Below the pieces are notes generated by a model. That model saw only the letters and a list, made by a program, of their open reading frames with translations. It searched no databases and was not told the DNA's origin. A DNA stretch of 5,036 nt from Planctomycetaceae bacterium (GTDB lineage: Bacteria > Planctomycetota > Planctomycetia > Pirellulales > Thermoguttaceae). Made by a program: the position numbers and the translations under genes. Below are positions 1-5,036 of the stretch, piece by piece. The stretch covers positions 1 through 5,036 of the forward strand of contig JAISBG010000517.1 of NCBI GenBank assembly GCA_031266315.1, written 5' to 3'. Position 1 is the stretch's first letter. Each line of letters begins with the position of its first letter.

Positions 1-253
1 CCCAACCGTATAACTGGAGTCGCTGCCAAAACGACGAGGTTCCGGTACAAGAAACCGGTTGATTCGGTTCATAATATTCGTTGCACGAATTAGCCAAAAT
101 CTGTCCGCCCTGACTACCAGGTGAATCAAGATGTTGCTCAATATAACTCGGTAACGAATAAGTTGTTGCAGAGCCGAATTGTTCAGACCGAAGTTCTCCG
201 GCAACGATCATAAATAAAACGTACAAAAAACAAAGGATCACTATTTTTTTCAC
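1..253 (-). CDS. BBP2-like outer-membrane porin, N-terminal part (runs off window edge)
   Basis: Incomplete gene: 84 codons are present and the reading frame is still open at base 1. The start is GTG at 253-251, chosen because AAAGGAG lies 7 bases upstream and the translation begins with a classic signal peptide, MKKIVILCFLYVLFMIVAG, with likely cleavage near residue 19. An in-frame ATG at residue 15 lies inside the hydrophobic core and has no such site. After a polar linker with two cysteines (C57, C69), residues 75-84 read FWQRLQLYGW. This aligns with the first barrel strand of the two upstream genes (FLDSIEVFGW and WLNSVHFYGW), so it is very likely a third paralogue of the same outer-membrane barrel family. 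Substrate unknown. It follows the second porin gene by 177 bases, with a terminator between them, so it may be expressed separately. The family call rests on about ten aligned residues plus architecture and position. Confidence 0.8.
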   Translation of the reverse strand, partial: MKKIVILCFLYVLFMIVAGELRSEQFGSATTYSLPSYIEQHLDSPGSQGGQILANSCNEYYEPNQPVSCTGTSSFWQRLQLYGW

Positions 254-260
254 GGTAATT

Positions 261-267
261 CTCCTTT
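261..267 (-). promoter_or_regulatory. Ribosome binding site of third porin gene
   Basis: AAAGGAG on the minus strand, 7 bases before GTG 253. It decides the start of this gene; the two complete porin genes have no comparable site. The G-rich core can fold back on the preceding bases: TTTTCC (274-269), loop GAAA (268-265), then GGAGAA (264-259). That is a 6-bp stem with one G-U pair, closed by a C(GAAA)G tetraloop, and it would cover the site. A C5T7 run lies just upstream (271-282 read on the minus strand). Whether the fold matters is inference. Confidence 0.75.
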
Positions 268-293
268 CGGAAAAAAAGGGGGATAAAGGTATT

Positions 294-321
294 CCCGTTA
301 CCGTAAAAAAACGGCAACGGA
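294..321 (-). promoter_or_regulatory. Possible alternative (anti-terminator) hairpin
   Basis: The terminator's 3' arm TCCGTTGCCGT (321-311) is followed, after the T6 run, by ACGGTAACGGG (304-294), a near-copy of the terminator's 5' arm. The two can form an 11-bp hairpin with two G-U pairs and the six T as its loop, which excludes the terminator fold. The same downstream element contains ACGGTAA (304-298), perfectly complementary to TTACCGT (258-252), which includes the first two bases of the GTG start. The pairings are seen in the sequence; a regulatory role is inferred. A chance duplication is possible. Confidence 0.35.
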
Positions 322-348
322 CTGTCGTAACAGGCAATCCGTTGCCGT
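305..348 (-). terminator. Intrinsic terminator after second porin gene
   Basis: A perfect 11-bp stem, ACGGCAACGGA (348-338) with TCCGTTGCCGT (321-311), has a 16-base loop and is followed directly by six T on the minus strand (310-305). This is the textbook form of a Rho-independent terminator for transcripts of the porin gene ending at 431, about 82 bases upstream. The plus strand also shows a T6 run three bases after the stem, so it could work in both directions. It lies only 52 bases before the next gene's GTG, leaving little room for a separate promoter unless that overlaps the hairpin. Confidence 0.85.
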
Positions 349-368
349 AAATTTTTTATGTAAATCAA

Positions 369-385
369 AACCGGTTCAAGCGGTT
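369..385 (-). terminator. Weak hairpin close to the second porin stop
   Basis: AACCG (385-381) pairs with CGGTT (373-369) around a 7-base loop, followed on the minus strand by TTGATTT. It lies about 45 bases after the stop codon at 431. Five base pairs and an interrupted T-run make it marginal. The strong hairpin at 305-348 is the more credible terminator for the same transcript. Confidence 0.2.
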
Positions 386-430
386 ATTTTCGGATTCCTA
401 CGAAATAAAAGTTGCCTAAATTTAAAACAC

Positions 431-1774
431 TTAAAACGAAACAACTCCGGTAATCCCGCCGGAAAACTGATCACGATTTTCGCCGCGATTAAACGGTTTT
501 TCTCCAACGTTTTTGTTTGCGCTGTAATCGTATCGAATTTCCGGTCGGATACTGATATTAGAGTACGGTTTCCAATTCACGCAAAGTGTGTACTCGCTGA
601 GGTCGGTTCCGTAACCGAAAATGTCATTCAGATTCGCCCATTCCGCACGAAAACCAACACCCAAACGATCATTGAATTGATAAGTCAGGTAATTCGCAAT
701 ACCGTACATAAAAGCACGGCTGCCGTCATTTCTGGTTTTAGTATCGCTATAGTTCCACTGGAATCCGTAATGCCATTTATCGGAAATATCGTAATTCGCA
801 ACAATTGTATGCAAATAAACATTCGTGCCGCTGAGACCATACCGATTCTGATCAATGTCGCCGGAATCACGATAACCTCCATAACCGTTACGGTTATACA
901 TTACCGCGTAGGAAAGATTCAGTTTATCGGTAAATTGATACGAAATTGTTCCGAGAAAACCGTGATCATCGTAAGCATTTTCAGGGCTGCTGTCTGCTCC
1001 GGCAATGTAACCGGCTCCAATCGATAACTTATCGTCGGGAGCGTATTCGAAAAAAGCACCCGAATGAGAATACGGTTCCATCATAAAAATATTGGAATGA
1101 CTGAAAAAGAAAAAGTCGGGAGCACGAAGCGGTTCATAACCCATAATCGTTTCAAATTTACCGAGTTTGACGGAAAGATTGCCGTAAGCGAGTTGGGCGT
1201 ACAATTGCGGTATCGCGGTGTGATAATCGCCGTCCTGCCAACCGCAATCAAATTTCGCATCGCTCCAACTTTGAGCAAACCACGCTTCGGGACCAAAATA
1301 TCCTTCAACGGCAAAACCCCAATCAAGACCATGTTTACCGTCGGCTTCCTTTTTAACTCCAAGCCAAACCTGATTCACCTGAAAATCAGTCGAATGGACG
1401 GTTGAGAGTACATTGCTGTTACCGGAATTGGGATCAAATTGTGTAACTTCTCTGTCGTTGTAGTTTGAACCTCTTGTCCGCGTAACAGTATTACCGCGAC
1501 TGTTTGCATAAACACCGCCTTGAATCCAGCCGAAAACTTCAATACTGTCCAGAAATGACCGGCGATGACGTTTATTCTTAAACAGGTTAAACGTTTGCAA
1601 CGAATCGCAAGAAACCGCGTCGCAAGGGTCACAGGTCAATTCTTCGCAAACTTGTTCGCAGGGAGAACATGCTTCTTGAGCAAGGTAAACGGAATTGGTT
1701 TCCGTGTGAGCAAAAACTTCTCCCAAATAGGAAAACAAAACAAAAGATAGTGAAAATACAAAAACTTTTCTCAT
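431..1774 (-). CDS. BBP2-family outer-membrane beta-barrel porin with Cys-rich linker
   Basis: Predicted secreted outer-membrane beta-barrel protein of 447 residues, resembling the putative porin-2 (BBP2, OmpL-like) family. Its role would be diffusion of small solutes, but the substrate is unknown. A signal peptide spans residues 1-22 (cleavage after EVFA). Residues 36-56 hold six cysteines spaced C-x2-C-x3-C-x4-C-x2-C-x4-C, followed by a basic stretch (KNKRHRR, 66-72). The barrel begins near residue 75 (SIEVFGWIQGGVYANS). Shared landmarks with the next gene upstream are DWGF (151-154), the LYAQLAY/LGKFETIMGYE block (191-214), FFSHS (223-227), EPYSHSGA (233-240) and RPEIRYD (410-416). The protein ends in phenylalanine after alternating residues, as expected for a strand recognised by the BAM machinery. 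The ATG at 1774 has no clear Shine-Dalgarno site but gives a complete signal peptide. Barrel and export are strong calls; porin function is family inference. Confidence 0.88.
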   Translation of the reverse strand: MRKVFVFSLSFVLFSYLGEVFAHTETNSVYLAQEACSPCEQVCEELTCDPCDAVSCDSLQTFNLFKNKRHRRSFLDSIEVFGWIQGGVYANSRGNTVTRTRGSNYNDREVTQFDPNSGNSNVLSTVHSTDFQVNQVWLGVKKEADGKHGLDWGFAVEGYFGPEAWFAQSWSDAKFDCGWQDGDYHTAIPQLYAQLAYGNLSVKLGKFETIMGYEPLRAPDFFFFSHSNIFMMEPYSHSGAFFEYAPDDKLSIGAGYIAGADSSPENAYDDHGFLGTISYQFTDKLNLSYAVMYNRNGYGGYRDSGDIDQNRYGLSGTNVYLHTIVANYDISDKWHYGFQWNYSDTKTRNDGSRAFMYGIANYLTYQFNDRLGVGFRAEWANLNDIFGYGTDLSEYTLCVNWKPYSNISIRPEIRYDYSANKNVGEKPFNRGENRDQFSGGITGVVSF

Positions 1775-1797
1775 AATCTGTTTTAGGTTTTTTAGAG

Positions 1798-1827
1798 ATT
1801 CTAGTTGATACGGTTAATTTGGTACAA
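1798..1827 (-). promoter_or_regulatory. Candidate sigma-70-like promoter for second porin gene
   Basis: On the minus strand TTGTAC (1827-1822) is followed after 18 bases by TAGAAT (1803-1798), one base off TATAAT. The first hexamer matches TTGACA poorly and the region is AT-rich, so similar pairs arise easily by chance. The implied leader would be short, about 15-20 bases. No convincing terminator is visible between the preceding stop at 1901 and this site, so the two complete porin genes could also be read as one transcript. Confidence 0.25.
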
Positions 1828-1900
1828 TTAATTAATAGGGTGAATACATCAAACAATAAAGCGCGAACAACTATTTATATCGACGTTGCTTTTGGGAAAC

Positions 1901-3283
1901 TTAAAATATTACAATTGCAGCAATTCCTCCGCTTAGTTGATTTTTATTATTTCCTCCGCCGAAAGGTTTGAAATCATTTCGGTAAAATGTCCAGTCGTAA
2001 CGGATTTCCGGTCGAAGAGTAATATTTTTTGTTACGCTCCAATTTGCCGTTAATGTCAGGTCGTAAAGATCGGTTCCTTGTCCGCCGGTAAACGGAGCCA
2101 AATCGACAAAAGTTCCTTTACCGCTTAACCATTCGAATCGTGTTCCGACGGATAATTTTTTGTTGATTGTATAAATTAAATGCTGATTGAAACCGTAAGA
2201 TTTTCTAATCGTGTCGGGAACAATCTGTCCGCCGTCGTCATTGGCTTGACTCCAAAGTCCTTCAATCATGTAAAACCAACGTTTATTGATTTGCCGTGTG
2301 TAACGCAATGTCATTGTGATTTCATTTTCCGTCCAATAAGCGCGTCCGTAATTCAAGGCATCGGTACGGCGATACAAACCGTTGTGGTCTCCGAAATAGA
2401 GCGAGTAAACGAATCCCGAATCAGGAGTTGGTTGATACTGAATCTGTCCGAGAAAACCGTTATCACCGAACCGGTTTTTGAAACTATTATGATAACCCGC
2501 CGTCCAGCCGCCAAGAACTGTCCATTGATCGTTAATTTTGTATTCGGCAATCGCTCCGGTGTGAGTCATCGGTTCGTTGTAACATAAATAAGAATGGGAA
2601 TAAAAGAACGATAAAGGACCGGGAATCGCTTCGTGAACCATAATCGTTGCGAATTTTCCGGCGCGGAGTTTCAGATTTTTGTAGCCGATTTCGGCGTAAA
2701 GTTGAACAAACGAACTGTAATAATCGCCGCTTCCCCAATTGTAATCGAAGGATTGATCGCCGAAACACTGTGAAAATTTCGCATCGGTACCAAATGAAAA
2801 ATCGCTACGGAATCCCCAATCCCAACCGTGTTTGGTATTCAGTGTTTTTTCTGCGCCGATCCAAAGTTGGTTGAGCATGAGATCGGCGGGTTGAGTGGTT
2901 CCGGTGATGTACGAATTTCCTGACAGCGCATCTTGATTCCGTGAATCCGGACCAGGCGAAACAGTATTGTACACATTTTTATGACCATGACTATTAACGT
3001 ACAATCCCGCTTGAAGCCAACCGTAAAAATGAACGGAATTTAACCATTGTTTTTTATTATGTTGTGTACAACCGGTCATGCAACAGTCAGTACAATCGAA
3101 AATAGTATCATTATCAGCAAGACCGCAAGAGTTTTCCAAAACTCCGCAACATGGATCTATTGGAACACAGACATTACGGAGCATAGAATCACGAGGATGT
3201 TGTGCTTCGCTTATGCAGGGAGTTGAAAAAAGCAACAACACAAGAACAGTAAAAACAATGATGATTGATGTTATTTGTTTCAT
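1901..3283 (-). CDS. BBP2-family outer-membrane beta-barrel porin, paralogue with Cys-rich linker
   Basis: Predicted exported outer-membrane barrel of 460 residues, clearly paralogous to the gene downstream. The hydrophobic signal segment spans about residues 5-20, with probable cleavage after SEA at 27. C23 is not in a good lipobox (STPC), so a lipoprotein is unlikely. The mature N-terminus has eight cysteines (39, 45, 46, 53, 64, 67, 68, 72) in about 34 residues, with spacing unlike the neighbour. The barrel starts near 82 (SVHFYGWLQAGLYVNS). Shared blocks are DWGF (155-158), LYAEIGY (195-201), AGKFATIM (208-215), FFYSHSY (226-232), EPMTHTGA (237-244), RPEIRYD (424-430) and SGGI (451-454). 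It ends with a terminal Phe in an alternating hydrophobic strand. ATG 3283 lacks a Shine-Dalgarno site; AT-rich sequence precedes it. Solute specificity cannot be told. A maltoporin-like or other barrel family is a less likely alternative. Confidence 0.88.
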   Translation of the reverse strand: MKQITSIIIVFTVLVLLLFSTPCISEAQHPRDSMLRNVCVPIDPCCGVLENSCGLADNDTIFDCTDCCMTGCTQHNKKQWLNSVHFYGWLQAGLYVNSHGHKNVYNTVSPGPDSRNQDALSGNSYITGTTQPADLMLNQLWIGAEKTLNTKHGWDWGFRSDFSFGTDAKFSQCFGDQSFDYNWGSGDYYSSFVQLYAEIGYKNLKLRAGKFATIMVHEAIPGPLSFFYSHSYLCYNEPMTHTGAIAEYKINDQWTVLGGWTAGYHNSFKNRFGDNGFLGQIQYQPTPDSGFVYSLYFGDHNGLYRRTDALNYGRAYWTENEITMTLRYTRQINKRWFYMIEGLWSQANDDGGQIVPDTIRKSYGFNQHLIYTINKKLSVGTRFEWLSGKGTFVDLAPFTGGQGTDLYDLTLTANWSVTKNITLRPEIRYDWTFYRNDFKPFGGGNNKNQLSGGIAAIVIF

Positions 3284-3319
3284 TTTATTTTATTGAAGTT
3301 GCAAAAAATAAACAGAGAC

Positions 3320-3470
3320 GGTTGCGTTGTTTATTATTTATTGTCTATTCTATATGTCTATAAAACATCAATTCGACAGACAAACCTTTTATGAACAGAA
3401 AGTTCCAGAAAAATTTCAAAAATTATTAAAGTATCCCACTATAAACGCAAAGTATGGAGTAACGCAACCG
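3320..3470. repeat. 10-bp perfect inverted repeat bracketing AT-rich segment
   Basis: CGGTTGCGTT (3320-3329) and AACGCAACCG (3461-3470) are exact reverse complements, separated by 131 bases. They flank the AT-rich segment upstream of the first porin gene. It could be a binding-site pair, a trace of an old insertion, or coincidence: an exact 10-bp pair somewhere in 300 bases is expected by chance a few percent of the time. No target-site duplication or transposase remnant is seen. Confidence 0.3.
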
Positions 3471-3526
3471 ATTGAAAAAAAATCCGCAACCGCTAAAATT
3501 TACCCAACCGGATTGAGACTGACGAC

Positions 3527-3565
3527 AAAAACAAATGGGCAACCGGTTTCAATAATCCGGCAGCC
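3527..3565 (-). terminator. Possible terminator after DUF1559 gene
   Basis: On the minus strand GGCTGCCGG (3565-3557) pairs with CCGGTTGCC (3546-3538) around a 10-base loop. This makes a GC-rich 9-position stem with one mismatch and one G-U pair. A T5 run follows six bases later (3531-3527). It sits 36 bases beyond the stop at 3601, the right place for a terminator. The gap between stem and T-run and the mismatch make it weaker than the one at 305-348. Confidence 0.45.
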
Positions 3566-3600
3566 CCCGTTTTATCAAAGGTTTAATGAAGAAAAAAGGT

Positions 3601-4953
3601 TTAATAAAGAGAATCCGTATTGCCGTCGTTCACGCAGGACAGCCGAGTTAAGATTTTCGGCAGAGTCGTAACGGAAACTCCCCGAACAGAACCATCTCCT
3701 AAAACAAACTGGCATATACCAGGGTGATAACTGCCAAACGGCATATCATTGGGGTTTCTATCTGTACCCGAATAAGACAGGTCATTGGGACCGGTTGCCA
3801 AAGGATTCCCATTGGTCAAATCGGCATTGCGATTACGGATAACACCTTTGAGCCAAGTACCGATTCCCGGATTGTGTCCTCTTAAATACGTGTAAGTACA
3901 ATCCGTTGCCCGATGCCGCAAATCGGTACCCGCTTCGGCAGTACAGACTCCAAGAATTTCTTGCGGAATGTGTTTCTCTCCGAAAATAATTTGGTTCGTA
4001 CTTCCGTCGCTCCACCAAGCCATTTCGTCTCGTGATTGCCAAGACGCAATTTCCGCACCGGAGTCCTTGCTGTATTTATTTCCTGCCGTACCTGAAGCCG
4101 TAATATAGGAATCGGTATAGGTAATAATACCGATACGAAAAGGTCCGTCAACATTATTGACGGAATACCTATGACTTGTCCATTCGTTTGAGTTCGTGGC
4201 TTCTGTAGCACCGTTGGAATAACCCCAAATCTCGGCATCACCTTGTCGGGCAGTGAAAACGACGGCGTAATCGCTTTGCGGACCGGAACCGTCTTTCCAT
4301 TCTCCTCCGCCCGCATCAATACTGTTTGCGTAGGCAATTCCGGAACGGCGAGTTGGACAAGTCATTATTGAAATGGAAGCCGCTCCATTTTTATCGGCTT
4401 GTGTTCGAGTAACGCCATTGATTGTTTTTGTCGTATCGCGGAACCAATTCCGCAAATCACCGTCCATTGTACTGCGAGGCGAAAGCGAACCGAGTTTCTC
4501 ATAAAGAGCCGGTTGCTCCATAAAGGGGTAAATCAAAACGTACAACGATGGTTTCCCGTAACCAATGTGTACCGGAGGCAAGCCTTGCCGAGTATCGTGA
4601 AATGTATGTACCGCAAGACCGAGCTGCTTAACTTGGTTTGAACACGACATCCGTCTTGCCGCTTCTCGCGCCGCCTGAACCGCCGGCAACAGAATTGCGA
4701 TTAACACGCCGATAATCGCAATCACCACAAGAAGTTCGACAAGCGTAAAGCCGAACGGTGAAGAACGAAGGAGTTGTAAGAACTTTGCGGAAAAACATTC
4801 GGAAAGCCAACACTTTCCGGTATCCGTTCTTAACTCTTCATCATATACTGCCCCCCCCCCCTGATCTGCCCATTTTAACATTTGACTTTTCACCGAATTT
4901 TTTATCCAATTGTTCAGTGAATTTTTCGAAGCGTTTTCAACAAAGTTTCTCAT
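3601..4953 (-). CDS. DUF1559 prepilin-like protein with long leader and in-frame poly-G tract
   Basis: Pseudopilin-like protein of the planctomycete DUF1559 family (PF07596-type); cellular role unknown. I chose ATG 4953 (450 residues) because AAGGAA lies 8 bases upstream. The frame stays open to ATG 5001 (466 residues) and ATG 4983, which lack such a site. Counting from 4953, residues 68-69 (G|F) form the prepilin peptidase site in [15 protein letters not shown], with Glu at +5, continuing as a hydrophobic helix to about 91. Then come the family hallmarks [23 protein letters not shown] (125-127), a CPT motif (199-201) and, near the C-terminus, SYHPG with LGDGSVRGV (residues 408-426). A membrane-anchored protein with a large exported domain is expected. 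The leader is about 68 residues, far longer than the usual one, and contains a G11 run at 4851-4861 that must be exactly this length for the product to be made. The gene stands alone, with 317 bases to the next start. Confidence 0.9.
   Translation of the reverse strand: MRNFVENASKNSLNNWIKNSVKSQMLKWADQGGGAVYDEELRTDTGKCWLSECFSAKFLQLLRSSPFGFTLVELLVVIAIIGVLIAILLPAVQAAREAARRMSCSNQVKQLGLAVHTFHDTRQGLPPVHIGYGKPSLYVLIYPFMEQPALYEKLGSLSPRSTMDGDLRNWFRDTTKTINGVTRTQADKNGAASISIMTCPTRRSGIAYANSIDAGGGEWKDGSGPQSDYAVVFTARQGDAEIWGYSNGATEATNSNEWTSHRYSVNNVDGPFRIGIITYTDSYITASGTAGNKYSKDSGAEIASWQSRDEMAWWSDGSTNQIIFGEKHIPQEILGVCTAEAGTDLRHRATDCTYTYLRGHNPGIGTWLKGVIRNRNADLTNGNPLATGPNDLSYSGTDRNPNDMPFGSYHPGICQFVLGDGSVRGVSVTTLPKILTRLSCVNDGNTDSLY
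4851..4861 (-). repeat. Poly-G tract (11 G on coding strand) inside DUF1559 gene
   Basis: Eleven consecutive G on the coding strand encode part of Gln-Gly-Gly-Gly-Ala in the leader of the pseudopilin-like protein. With 12 G the frame reads GGC AGT ATA TGA and stops at once. With 10 G it reads CAG TAT ATG ATG AAG AGT TAA and stops after six codons. No in-frame ATG, GTG or TTG lies between the tract and the pilin motif, so only the 11-G length, or one differing by a multiple of three, yields full protein from the proposed starts. Tracts like this are known slippage hot spots in Campylobacter and Neisseria contingency genes. Confidence 0.85.
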
Positions 4954-4960
4954 CGTTATG

Positions 4961-4966
4961 TTCCTT
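4961..4966 (-). promoter_or_regulatory. Ribosome binding site deciding the DUF1559 start
   Basis: AAGGAA on the minus strand; from the end of its AAGGA core there are 8 bases to ATG 4953. Neither ATG 5001 (preceded by TTTTGCGGTAA) nor ATG 4983 (preceded by GCGATGATTTG) has an A/G-rich site at proper distance, so 4953 is preferred. Since the porin genes here start without such sites, the upstream ATG at 5001 cannot be excluded. Confidence 0.55.
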
Positions 4967-5036
4967 ATTTTACAAGGTTTCATCAAATCATCGCGAAACA
5001 TTTACCGCAAAACAATACGGCAAAAAATATGTATCG

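Larger units (their letters stand above)
3284..3600 (-). other. 317-base intergenic region between DUF1559 gene and first porin
   Basis: No gene is supported here. The side next to the porin (3284-3400) is very AT-rich and probably contains its promoter, but I see no convincing -35/-10 pair. The side next to the DUF1559 stop holds an imperfect terminator-like hairpin. CAACCG occurs four times (3465, 3487, 3505, 3540), three of these within the related context CAACCG(G)-ATTGA/GTTTC, and a 10-bp inverted repeat spans part of the region. A plus-strand open frame across it has no ribosome site, no recognisable protein features, and runs into the DUF1559 gene, so it was not called. Confidence 0.6.

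Noticed and set aside
183..368. Minus-strand 61-codon open frame upstream of the third porin
   Set aside because: It crosses the strong terminator hairpin and overlaps the porin start in another frame. The porin frame has a ribosome site, a signal peptide and the family motif, so this is a shadow.
677..1405. Plus-strand open frames of 116 and 113 codons opposite the second porin gene
   Set aside because: Antisense shadows: the minus strand encodes a complete signal-peptide barrel protein conserved with its neighbour throughout this stretch.
1826..1836. AATTAATTAAT near-palindrome upstream of the second porin
   Set aside because: Simple AT-rich sequence in a promoter region; such palindromes arise readily by chance and no second copy is present near the other genes.
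1846..1892. Possible terminator between the two complete porin genes (AAAG-CAAC with GTTG-CTTT)
   Set aside because: Stem is split into two 4-bp halves by a 6-base bulge and is followed by only a poor T-run. Too weak to call.
3383..3406. GGAACTT followed 18 bases later by GTCTG on the minus strand, resembling an ECF/sigma-E promoter before the first porin
   Set aside because: Spacing is longer than usual for ECF promoters, the second element fits poorly, and the implied leader would be about 100 bases. Kept only as a remark.
3327..3671. Plus-strand open frame of 114 codons across the gap and into the DUF1559 3' end
   Set aside because: Starts at TTG with no ribosome site, shows no signal, domain or motif, has AT-driven Lys/Asn/Ile-rich composition, and overlaps the well-supported DUF1559 gene by 71 bases on the opposite strand.
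3882..4337. Minus-strand 151-codon open frame inside the DUF1559 gene
   Set aside because: Out of frame with the DUF1559 coding sequence, whose translation carries the family motifs on both sides. The alternative translation has no recognisable features.
5002..5036. Hairpin TTGCCG/CGGTAA directly before ATG 5001
   Set aside because: Only six base pairs with one G-U and no T-run. The window ends here, so its context cannot be judged.

Overview
The window looks like chromosomal DNA from a Planctomycetota bacterium of fairly low GC content. The main evidence is a DUF1559-type protein, with its pilin-like [15 protein letters not shown] segment followed by a run of the type [15 protein letters not shown]. 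This family is heavily expanded in planctomycetes. The second clue is a set of secreted, cysteine-rich outer-membrane beta-barrel proteins of the BBP2 (putative porin-2, OmpL-like) type. The genus cannot be fixed from the sequence alone.

All four genes lie on the minus strand, so transcription runs from high to low coordinates. First comes a DUF1559 pseudopilin-like gene (3601-4953; a longer reading starts at 5001). A 317-base gap with no gene follows, then a 460-residue porin (1901-3283), a 126-base spacer, and a second, paralogous 447-residue porin (431-1774). A 177-base spacer with a strong intrinsic terminator follows. Last is the first 84 codons of a third paralogous porin, which starts at GTG 253 and runs off the window edge at base 1. 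The third gene is easy to miss because it is incomplete and starts with GTG, but it has a clear signal peptide, a good ribosome binding site and the same barrel-entry motif as the other two.

All four products are predicted to be exported. Three are outer-membrane channels with different cysteine-bearing N-terminal linkers, and one is a prepilin-like protein of unknown role. No enzyme or regulator is encoded here, so the locus reads as part of a cell-envelope gene cluster, not a complete pathway.

Two features deserve attention. One is an uninterrupted tract of 11 G (coding strand) inside the DUF1559 gene, between its start and the pilin motif. Gain or loss of one base there would stop translation within a few codons, which is the layout of a phase-variable contingency gene. 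The other is the leader of the third porin gene, where the 3' arm of the terminator can instead pair with a downstream near-copy of the 5' arm, and that copy can in turn pair with the start-codon region. This resembles an attenuator, but it is a prediction from sequence only.
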